Of a stretch of 64,000 nucleotides of DNA, positions 44,364-56,300 are shown one piece after another. Below the pieces are notes generated by a model. That model had not been told where the DNA came from. It was given only the letters and a program-made list of their open reading frames with translations, and did not search any database. The stretch is from an uncultured Pontibacter sp. GTDB lineage: Bacteria > Bacteroidota > Bacteroidia > Cytophagales > Hymenobacteraceae. Location: NCBI GenBank assembly GCA_947499125.1, contig CANMMP010000005.1:186001-250000 (forward strand), written 5' to 3'. How positions within the stretch are numbered: the stretch's first letter is position 1; every line of letters begins with the position of its first letter. Made by a program: the position numbers and the translations under genes.

Positions 44364-47300
44364 TTATTTAATAATGGTTATACTTCCTGAAATTGGTGCT
44401 TCGTCTCTCGACACATAGATGATGTAGTAGTAAGCGCCCAGCGGTAATGGTTTGCCGTTGCGGATACCGTTCCATGGTTCTGTGTAGCCAATGCTTTCGT
44501 AGATCTTTTCGCCCCAACGGGTGTAGATCTCTACTCTGCAATCCGGGTACTGATCCAGGTTCTCTACATGGAACACATCGTTTATACCATCGCCATTCGG
44601 CGTCATGGCATTCATCGGGATGATAGCAGGTACTACAGTTACTGTTACTGAGCCAACAGCTGTACAGCCTTCCGGTGTAGTTACTGTTACTGTGTAGGTC
44701 GTTGTAACTTCCGGTTTAGCAATTGGCGTGGCACTTGTCGGGTCGCTCAGGCCTGCAGCCGGAGACCAGCTATAGGTAGCGCCACCGCTGGCAACCAGTT
44801 TCGTGGCTTTACCCTGCATTATGGTAATGTCGCCACTCACTTTAGCCACAGGCTCCACAACAGTAACTTTAACCTCTTTGCGTTCGGTAGTAGAACAGTT
44901 GTTTCCATTTACAGCCTGTACCCAGTAAGAGGTAGTGGCATAAGGAGTAACTGTATAAGTATTGCCTTCTGCTACAAACGAACCACCGGTAGGAGAGTCG
45001 TACCACTCCAGGGTAGTGCCTGGCACTACGCCGGTTGCCTGTAAGGTAACCGTACCGCCCGGGCAAACCGAAGCAGAAGCTATACCTGGCATAGTTGGCA
45101 ATGGCACCACATCGATCTTAACAGAATTGCTGAAGTTGTTACTACAAGGGCCGGAGGTTTGTACTACACGGCGGAACCACACTGATTTAGTCAGGCTTTG
45201 AGTTGGCGCATAATGCTGGCCGGTTGCACCTGAAATATTAATGTAGTTAACGCCATCTGCACTTTGCTGCCACTGGTAAGTATAAGCATCGTTTGGCTGG
45301 AAGGCTACGGAGCCTGTCAGGGCTGCCGGTATGCTACCGCTACATATTCGCTGTGCCTGGCTGATGCTGTTATCTGCTACCAATTGGTTTACAGTTATAG
45401 TTACAGCGCGGCGCGAGCTGCTTACACAACCGGTTGGGTTTATAGCTTCTACATAATAAGTAGTGCTGGCCTGTAGTGGTTGAGTTGTAAAGCTTACACC
45501 AGATGCGATGGATACGCCACCGGAAGCAGTGTAGTACCAACGGTAGGTCATGGTAGAGCTCGATGTTGCATTTTTGATTCGCAGCGTAGCTGAAGAGCCA
45601 GCACAAACAGTCACATCATCTGCAACAGGTGCTGCAGGCAATGGCGTTATACTGATCTTAACTGCAGGGCTGATGCTCTCGCCACATGGGCCGGATGCTC
45701 TTACAACTCTTCTGAACCAGGTGTCTTTTGTTAAGGTGCCCGGTGCGTAGTTCTGAGCGTAAGCGCCAACTATACTTACATAGTTAATACCGTCTTCGCT
45801 GCGCTCCCACTGGTAGGTAAGGGTTGCATTTCCACCACCTGTCGGAACCGAACCTGATAACTCCATTGGCATTGTGCCGCTGCAGATGGTCTGGTTTTCG
45901 GAGATAGTGTTATTCGCAAGCGAACTCATGATGTCAACAGTTACCGCTGTGGCCGTGCTCGTACAAGCTTTAGGCGAAGTAGTGTTGGCTGTTACAAAGT
46001 ATGTTGCTTTAGACGATAATGGTACGGTTGTATAAGTTGTGCCGATGTGGAGCATGGTGCCGTTTGCATCGTGCCATTTGTATACCATTTCCGGGTTAGG
46101 CTGCACAACAGTAAGCTGCGCTCTGCTACCTCCACATATCACGACATCCTCTACAACAGGAGCACCCGGTTTGGCTGTTACCGTTACCAGTACCTCAGCT
46201 CTTGTCGGGCTGGTGCAGGTAGCGCTGTTTACAGCTTCCACGTAATATGTTCTGTTCGAGAATAAGGCGTCTTCAGAAGTATAAGAGATACCTGAACCGA
46301 TCGGGGTAGTGCCGGCGGCATCGTTGTACCATTTGTACTCAAGTGCCGGATCCGGGTTCTTAACAAACAGGTTAACAGTTTCGCCGGCGCAGATATTAGC
46401 CTGCGATACAATTGGCGTAGCTGGTAGCTGCGATACACTTACTACAACTGCCTTACGTTTCGGGCTGATGCAACCTGTGCCTGATACAGCCTCAACATAA
46501 TATGTAGTGCTTGCCGTTAATCCGCTTACTTCAAACTTCTCGCCGGTAGCCAGCAGTCTGCCTGCTCCATCAAACCAACGGTAGTTTAACGATGCATCTG
46601 GCATGCTGACAGCAAGTACAGCTGTTTCGCCGGCGCAAATGCGTTTGTTGGCTGCAAACGGTGTTTCAGGCACAGCTGATATACTTACTGTTACCGAAGT
46701 ACGCTGACTTACACAACCTGAAGCATTTACTGCCTCGATGTAATATGTTCTGTCAGAAGTAAGGGCGCCGGTATTGTAGCTTGTGCCTGTTGCGAGTGCT
46801 ACGCCGCCGGTTGCTACGCTATACCAGTTGTAAGTAAACTCTGCGCTGGCTTGCTTTATAGTTAACACGGTGCTGCTACCTTCACAAACTGTTTTGTTAT
46901 CTGCTACCGGGGCAAGCGGCTGCTGCATTACACTTACCATTACAGCTTTACGCTGGCTGGCACATGCCTGCTCCGTCGTAGTATAGGCTTCCACATAATA
47001 CATGGTGTTCTGTGTCAGCTTAGCAGTTGTGAACGATGAGCTGTTTGCTACCATGTTACCACTTCCGTCGAACCATCTGTAGTTCAGGGTCACATCCGGG
47101 TTGGTTACTGATAAGGTTGCTGTCTCGTTGTAGCAGATCACTTTGTCGGTGGCCTGTGGTATGGCCGGCTGAGGCGTAACAAAAACAGTTACAGCCTTAC
47201 GCGGACTAACGCAACCACCGCCATTTACAGCCTCTACATAATAGGTAGTTTCGGTTTGCAGACCATCTGCTGTAAACATAACACCCGAACCTAAGCTGTT

Positions 47301-50300
47301 GCCACCGGTTGCAACACTGAACCATCGGTAAGTATAACCCAGCTCAGGAGTTGCTACCGACATGACAGCGCGCGTACCGGCACAGATCGTGACATTGTTC
47401 GCCAGCGGAGTAACCGGTGCCGAGATCGTTGTGATCTTCACAATGTTACTGGTCTGCTCAGGGCAGGTACCGTTCTCAATTTTAGCGGTTCTGCGGTACC
47501 AGGTAGTCACATAAGTAGGAGCAGGCATGTAGTTCTTGCCCGTTGCTGTCGGGATGATGCTATAGTTGATACCATCCTCGCTGCTTTCCCACTGGTATAG
47601 TACGCTGCCGCTCGTGCTCATCACTTCGTAACCAACCAATGCGTCTGGCTGCGTGCCGCTGCAAATCGTCTGGTTTCCGGTGATAGTGTTGTTCGTGATC
47701 GGTTGTGTTACATATACAGTTGCTATTGTGCGGTTAGGGTTGATGCATCCGGCTCCGGAGCTTGCCTCTACATAGTAAATAGCATCTGAGGTTAACACTG
47801 GTGTTGTAAAGGTGCTGCCTGTGAACAGTAGCGTTTCAGTATCATCGTACCACTTATAGTTTACGCCTGGTGTGGCATTCTTCACATAAAGGGTAGCAGT
47901 AGAACCTGCGCATATGCTGGCATCATCGGTTATAGGTGCAGCCGGCGATGGTGTTACTGTTACATAAACCGTTTCGCGTGAGCTTACACACCCTGGCGAC
48001 GTTGCCGTTACAGCCTCTACATAGAACATGGTGTTGGCTGTAAGATTTCGTGCTGTGTAAGATGTACCTGTTGCTAATGAGCCGCCGTTCTGGTCGAACC
48101 AACGGTAAAGCAGGTTCGCATCCGGGTTAGTAACAGTTAGTATTACATTGCTGCCAGAGCAAACAGTCTCATCGGCTACGATCGGCATAGAAGGCTGCTG
48201 AATTACTTTTACAGCAACTGCCTTACGCGTTTCGCTGGTGCAGCCTGATGCTGTAACCGCTTCGATGTAGTATGTTCTGTTTGATGTAAGAGCAGCAGTA
48301 GTATAAGCAGATCCAATAAATACCGGAGTTCCGCCCGAAACTACTGTGTACCATTTGTAAGTAATGCCCGGTATAATGCCCTTAACAGCTAACTGCGCCG
48401 AAGTGCCGGAGCAAACGCTTGTGTCGTCGGCAAGCGGAGTAGCTGGTCTGGCTGTTACGTTTACAGCTACAGCTGTACGGTTGCTAACACAACCCGGCGT
48501 GCCCGATGTAAGCGCCTCTACATAATAAGTAGTGTTGTTGTTGAGCGCGTTTGTTGTGAAAGTGGTGCCTGTTGCAAGTAAAGTTCCGTTGTTATCGTAC
48601 CAGCGGTAAGTATAGCTGGCGGTCTGGTTCTCTACAGCTAATGTAGCTTGCTCGCCGGCACAAATGTTCTGGTCGGCTACAAGCGGGGCTTCCGGAGAAG
48701 GCAGCACCGTTACGGAAACTGTTCTTCTTGGGCTTACACAACCTGTTTTGTTTACTGCCTCTACATAATAAGTTGTAGATGCCTGCAGTGCTATAGTTGT
48801 GAACGATGAGCCGGTAATGATCGCGCTGCCTCCGGTAGGAGATGTATACCAGCGGTACATATGATCCGGGTTAACATCTTTCACACTCAGTGTAGCAGTT
48901 GCACCTGCACAGATCGTAGTGTTCTCGGCAACCGGCGTAACCGGTATCGGTGTGATCGTGATCTGGATAGTATTGCTTATCTGCTCACTGCAAACCCCGG
49001 TTGATTTAACTATTCTACGGAACCAGGTTGTTATGTTAAGCGCATTCGGTGTATAGTTCTGTGTAGTTGCGTTGCTGATAGCTGTAAAGTTGATGCCATC
49101 TTCGCTGCGTTCCCACTGGTAACTATAGTTTCCGCCTCCGCCATTTGGTAACGAACCGGTTAAAGTAGCCGGAACTGTACCGCTGCAAATTGCCTGATCC
49201 GAAGAGATAAAGTTATTTGTGATGCCTGGTGTTACAGTTACTGTTACAGTTCTCTGCGATGCGCTTGTACAAGCTATACCTGTATTGCTTACAGCCTCTA
49301 CATAATAAGTAGTGCTATAGTTAAGTATACCGGTTTCGAAAGAGATGCCTGTGCCAACCAATGCACCACCGCTGTACCAGTTATAGTAAGCAGTCGGATC
49401 CGGGTTTTTAACCCATAGGGTAGTACCGTTGCCAGCACATATTGTAGCGTTGTCGGCTATAGGTGTGGCTGGTAGTGGCGTTACGTTTACTGCTACTGCT
49501 TTACGGCTTGTGCTGGCGCAACCTGTTTCGGTTACGGCTTCCACGTAAAATGTTTCGCTTGCTGATAAGCTGGCAGTAGTATAAGTGTCGCCGGTTGCAA
49601 GCAGTTTGCCGTCAGTAGCCGCATTGTACCATCTGTATGATAAAGCTGCATCCGGGTTATTCACTTCCAGCGTTGCCGGCTGACCTGCGCAAATACTTAC
49701 GTTGTCAGCGGTTGGGGTAGAAGGAAGTGGTGTTACTGTTACAGCTATACCTGAGCGCTTACTGGCGCATCCTGCCGCTGAAACAGCTTCTACATAAAAT
49801 GTTCTGTCTGAAGTTAGGGTGCCTGTGCTGTACGTAGCGCCCGAACCAACTACAGTACCACCAGTTGCTGAAGTATACCACTTATAAGTATAAGATGGAT
49901 CTACTACAAGAACAGAAAGTATAGTTGACTGACCGGCACATACACTGGCATCTTCTACAACCGGCATAGTTGGCAGGTCGGTAACTGTAACCAGCACCGT
50001 GCTGCGCGGACTTACACAGAATGGAGCACTTGTAGTAGCTGCCTCCACATAGTATGTAGTTGTAGTAGTTAAGCTGCCGGTATTAAATGTAGCACCGGAA
50101 GCAACCTGCTCGCCAATGCTGTTATACCATTTATAAACCAACGACTGATCCGGGGCACTAACACTTAGCACTGCCTGGCTTCCTGCACAGATGGTTTTGT
50201 TAGCAACTGCTGGTGCGGCAGGCATTACAGTTACATTTACTGTTACAGCACGTCTTGGGCTGATACAACCGGTTTCGCTGATAGCCTCTACATAATAAGT

Positions 50301-53300
50301 AGTAGTTGTCTGCAGTTCCGGGGTAGTAAATGTTGCTCCGGTGCGCTGTGCAGTTCCGCCACTTGCGGCATTGTACCAGCGGTAAGTATAATTTACAACC
50401 GGGTTACTTACGCTCAGGTTAGCAACAGAACCGGCACAGATAGTAGCGTTAGATGCTGCAGGCACTGCTGGCAGTGGCGTTACAGTTACTTTTACTACGT
50501 TGCTGTTATTTTCTTTACAAGGGCCGTCTGTTACTACTTTTCTTCTGAACCAGGTATCTGTTGTCAGGGCACCTGGTGTATAGTTCTGGGCAGTTGCTCC
50601 GGTTATAGTTGTAAAGTTCAGGCCATCTTCGCTCTTCTCCCACTGGTAACTGAAACCAGCACCTCCGCCCATTGGCTCGGTACCGTCAAGTATAGTTGGG
50701 GTAGTAGCGTAGCAGATGGTCTGGTTTCCGGCAATTGAGTTGTTGCTTACCGGCTGAACTACTTTAACGGTCACTACCTCTTTGCCCGGGCTGGCGCAAC
50801 CATTGCTGGTTACAGCCTCAGCGTAATACACGGTGCTTTCAGTAAGCGTTTCAGTTATAAAGGTAGTTCCGGTAGATATCAGGTTCTCTGTTGCATCATA
50901 CCAGTTATAGGTTACTGATGGAAGTGGGTTCTCTACTACAAGTGTAGCTGTAGAACCGGCGCATATAGTAGGCTGGTTAACTTCTGGTTTGGCTGGTAGC
51001 TGCGTTACAGTTACAGTTACTGTGCGGCGTGTACTGTTACAACCCGAAGTTGCCAGTGCCGAAGCTTCTACAGTGTAAGTTGTGGAGCTTGTAAGTGCAG
51101 TGGTTGTAAACGATGTACCTGAACCAAGCAGGTTTCCGCTGCTATCGAACCATCTGTAAATAAGCGATGCATCCGGAGATGTAACCACAAGTGTAGCGCT
51201 GCTTCCTGCGCAGATATTAGTGTTAGCTACTACTGGTGCTGAAGGAATCGGAACAACATTAACAGAAACAGCTTTACGTGATGGGCTTACGCAACCTGCT
51301 GCATTTGCCGCTTCAATGTAATATGTTCTGTTTGATGTTAAAGTAGTTGTTCTGTAAGCTGAGCCGGTGTGTAATGGAGTGCCTCCACTTGCTGTGCTGT
51401 ACCATTTATAGGTTAGATTCGGGTCAACATCTTTTACGGCCAGGTCGGCGGTGCTGCCGGAGCAAACCGTAACATCGTTGGCCTGCGGAGTAGCTGGCAG
51501 CGGTGTTACGCTAACTACAACTGTGCTGCGTGTGCTTGTGCAAGATGGCGTAGCAATGGTAGCTGCTTCAACATAATAAACCGTGTTGGCTGTTAAAGCA
51601 CTGGTAGTATAAGTTGGGCCGGTGCCAAGTAAATTACCTGTGTTGTTGTACCAACGGTAGATAAGTGTAGCATTCGGTGCGCTTACGGCAAGTATAGCCT
51701 GCTCGTTAACGCAAATGCTGCGGTCGGCTACAAGAGGTGCAGCTGGCAGTGGCGTAACTGTTACAGTAACAGCCTTGCGTGGGCTTAAGCAACCTGTCGC
51801 ATTCGATGCTTCTACATAATAAGTAGTGTTGGTAGTAACTGCAGGCGTGGTAATGGTATTGCCAACTGCCAGAATGCTACCGCCCGATGCTACTGTATAC
51901 CAACGATAAGTATAAGCCGTGTTAGGGTCTTTTACGCTTAACGTGGCAGTGCTGCCTTCGCATGTAGTTGTGTTATCGGCAAGCGGAGTAGAAGGTAGCG
52001 GGTTTATAGTTACTTTAACAATGTTACTGATATGTTCAGGGCAGTTGTTGTTCGCTTTTACTCTTCTTCTGAACCAGCTGGTAGCATTAAGTGCTCCCGA
52101 AGTATAAGACTGGCCTGTTGCATTGGCTATGATCGAGAAGTTGACACCATCTTCGCTGCGCTCCCACTGGTAAGAGAAGTCGCTTCCGTCGCCGGCCGGT
52201 AATGTGCCGGTAAAGGTTAGCGGAGCAGTACCGCTGCAAATGGTCTGGTCAGCTGAGATGAAATTATTTGTGATTGCAGGTGTAACGGTTACACTTACTG
52301 TGCGGCGCGCAGGACTAACACAGGCATTGCTGTTGTTTGTTACGGCCTCCAGTTGGTAAGTAGCGCTATAGTTAAGTACCTCAGTTGTATAAGAAATACC
52401 TGTAGCTATCTGTACACCATCCTGGTACCAGCGGTAGATCAGGCCTGGCTCCGGGCTCTTCACCCAAAGGGTAGTGCTGTTGCCGGCACAAACCGTTGCA
52501 TTATCGGCATTAGGTGTAGCTGGCAGTTCGGTAACCTGTGCGGTAACTGTTCCTCGTGATGTGCTGCTGCAACCACCTGCTGTTACGGCCTCAATATAAT
52601 AAGTGGTCGTTTTCTCAACTGATGATATAGAGTAGGTGTTGCCGGTTGCCAGCAAAGTACCGCCGGTAGCTGCTGTGTACCATCTGTAGGAGATGTTGGC
52701 TATCGGGTCTTTTACAATTAGTGTTGCCGGTGCGCCAGCACAGATGCTTACATTTTCGGCAAGCGGTGTGGCAGGCAATGGCGTAACTGTAACATTAACC
52801 TGAGCTCGAGGACTAACACATCCTGCTGCAGTTACAGCCTCCAGGTAATATGTTCTGGCTGATGTTAGAGTACCTGTATTAAATGATGTTCCGGTACCTA
52901 TAGCTGAGCCTCCTGTTGCTGAAGTATACCATTTATATGTGAGTGAAACATCAGGCGAGGTAACTGTAAGGTCAGCTGCGGTGCCGGTACAGATCGCTGC
53001 ATCTTCGGCAGCAGGCATGGCTGGTATCGGGCTAACCGAAACTACAACTGCTTTGCGAGGGCTTGCACATACCGGGTTTGTTACTGTGGAAGCTTCTACA
53101 TAATAAGTTGTAGTAGCCTGCAGGGCAGCAGTAGAGTATGTGGTGCCGGTTGCCAGTAAGTCGCCGCTTGTGTTAAACCAGCGGTAAGCAAGTGTAGGGT
53201 CCGGGTTGTTTACTGAAAGAGTAGTGGCTGAACCTGCACAGATCGTTTTATCTGAAGCCTGCGGCATGTCTGGTAATGGCCTTACAGTTGCTGTTACGGC

Positions 53301-56300
53301 TCTTCTGTTGCTGGTACAACCTGCTGTGCTGGTAGCATCTACATAATAAGTAGTAGTGTTTGTAAGCGTTTCTGTTAGCAGGGTTGGACCAACGCCTATC
53401 GGGCTGCCGCCGGTTGCAGTTGCATACCATTTATAGGTTAAGGATGCATCGGCTGAAGTTATAGTTAGCTGGGCTTTCTCGCCAAAGCATACAGTTGTGT
53501 TCTGTACAGTTGGCGTAAGCGGGAGTGGCGAAACTGTAACTTTTACTGCGTTGCTTACATGTTCAGGGCAAGAGCCTGTGGTAGCTTTTACTTTACGTCT
53601 GAACCATGTGGTAATAGTAATTGAGCCTGGGCTGTAAGTAGAACTGATGGCTCCGGCTATACTCATAAAGTTCGTGCCATCCTCGCTTTTCTCCCACTGG
53701 TACGTGTAGCTTCCGCTTCCGCCAGTTGGCTGTGAGCCTGTGAGGGTAGCAGGTGTGCCGCCTTTGCAAATGGTCTGGGCGCTGTTTATGTTATTATTAC
53801 CTATACCTGGTGTAACCGTAACTACAACCGCGCGGCGTGCCGGGCTTGGGCAGGCAGTAGCAGTGTTCGAAATGGCTTCTACGTGGTAAGTAGTGCTGTA
53901 TCCTAAAATATCTGTTGTAAAAGTAACTCCTGAGGCCAGTAAAGTACCTCCTAAGTACCAGTTATAGGTTGCGGTCGGGTCAGGGTTTTTAACGAACAGA
54001 ACGGCAGCATCGCCAGAGCAGATAGTTGTGTTATCTACATCAGGTATAGCCGGAAGTGGCGTTACATCAACATAAACCGGCTTTCTGTCGGTGCTGGTGC
54101 AACCCTCTGCTGTGGCAGCCTCTACATAAAAAATAGTGCTTTGTGTAAGTGGCTCTGTTGTATAGTTTGTACCGGTTGCAAGCAGCGACCCATCCGTGTC
54201 GTCGTTATACCAGCGGTAAACAAGGTTGGCATCCGGAGCAAGTACTTTTAAAGTAACTGTGCTGCCGGCGCAAATAGCGGCATTGTCGGCTTCCGGGGTA
54301 GCTGGCAGCGGAATTACGCTAACCGTAACTTTACCACGTACCGGGCTGATACAGCCTGTGGACGAAACGGCCTCTATGAAATACTGCTTACCCGAAGTAA
54401 GAACACCTGTGTTGTAAGTATGGCCGGTGGCTATTGGAGTACCGCCTGTTGCTGTTGCATACCACTTATAAGTAAGGTTGGCATCCTGGTTCTTAACTGT
54501 AATATTTGTAGCAGTACCTGTACAGATCGAAACATTATCGGCCACCGGAGCTACCGGAAGCGGGTTAACTATAATCTTAACAGAGTTACTGATTGAAGTA
54601 CCGCAGCTGCCTGAAGCAATAACTTTACGGCGGAACCATGTGGTAGAAGTAAGTGCGCCTGGTGCATAATGCGTGCCTGTTGCACCAGTTATAGTATAGA
54701 ATAAACTGCCATCGGCACTTTGTTCCCACTGGTAAGTATAACCGCCACCACCACCGGTTGGTACAGAGCCCTGTAAAGCTACCGGCGTATCGCCGCTGCA
54801 AAGTATTTGCTCATCTGAGATGCTGTTACTGGCAATTTTAGGTGTTACAATAACCTCTACAGCTACTTTAGGGCTGGCGCAACCCGGCGAAGCTTTTGTT
54901 ACGGCCTCTACATAATAAGTAGTGTTGGCAGTAAGCGGAGGAGTGCTATAGTTAATACCTGTTGCTAAAAGCTGGTTGTTGCTGTTGTACCAGCGGTAGA
55001 AAATGGCAGCATCGGTTGGGTTTACGGCAAGCAATGCATTCGTTCCTTCACAAATCGTAACATTAGCTGCTACTGGTTTTTCAGGTAGGTCGGTTACGGT
55101 AACTTCTACTGAGCGGCGTACACTATAGCAACCTGCATCCGAAGTTGCCTCTACATAATATGTTTTGCTTGATGTTAACGGCGCTGTTGTATAAGTAGTA
55201 CCTGTTGCGAGTAATGTTCCGCCCTCTGCCACATCATACCAGCGGTAAGTAAAGTCAGGCTCGGGGTTAGTAACTATAATAGATGCCGGCGATCCGTAAC
55301 AGATCATCGGGTCGTCAATATCGATAGTGGCCGGCATTGGCGTTACCGATATCAACACAATGTTACTTATACTTTCAGGGCAGCTGCTGGCTGCTTTTAT
55401 TTTACGGCGGAACCAGGTTGTTGTCTTAAGCGAAGCCGGGGCAAAATTCTGTGCGTTTGCGCCCTGTACATCGGTAAAGTTACTTCCGTCGGTGCTTTGC
55501 TGCCACTGGTAAATGTAGCCCCCACCGCCACCGGTTGGGGTTGTACCTATCAGCGGCTCTGGCTTGCCACCAGTACACATGGCCTGGTTAGACGAAATGC
55601 CGTTGTTTGAAATGCCTGGAGTAGAGCTGGCATATACCGCAACCCTGGTAGTACTGAAGCAATTGGTTTGAGCAGTAGTTGTGGCTTCTACATAATAAGC
55701 GATCATGTTAGTTACCGGCTGTGGGGTAATAAAAGTAGGGCCGGAGCCTAATAGTGTAGTGCTTGTAGACGAGGCATACCAGTTATAAACTGTTTTACCA
55801 TCGTTGTTTGACACCACAAAAGTGGCGCGTTCGCCATAACACACCAACTGGTCTGATACGATCGGGGTTGCCGGAGCAGGAGTTACAGTAACTTTTACCG
55901 GGTTTGTTTCTTCGCCGCAGCCGCCATTGTAGGCAACTCGTTTGTACCAGGTTGTTTGGTAAAGCGGTGGAGGAGAATAGCTTTTATCGGTAGCTGATGC
56001 AATAGGGCTATAACCAGTGTTAGGACCGGTTGTGCTCTGTAACCACTGGAAGGTCATGTTTTGCGGAGCATTACCCGTTATAGTTGCAGGCCTGGCACCT
56101 GCGCAAAGTTCCTGGTCGCCATTTAGTACGGTAGCATTACCGTTTGTTAACGAAGATGTTATAGTTGCTGTAGTACGCGGGGAAGTACAGCCGCTTGCTG
56201 TTAAAGCCTCTACTTCCACCTGCATATAAGATGCATTGTTCATAGTATAGGAAGTGCCCCATACCAATAGTGCGCCTGTTGCTTTGTTATACCACTTATA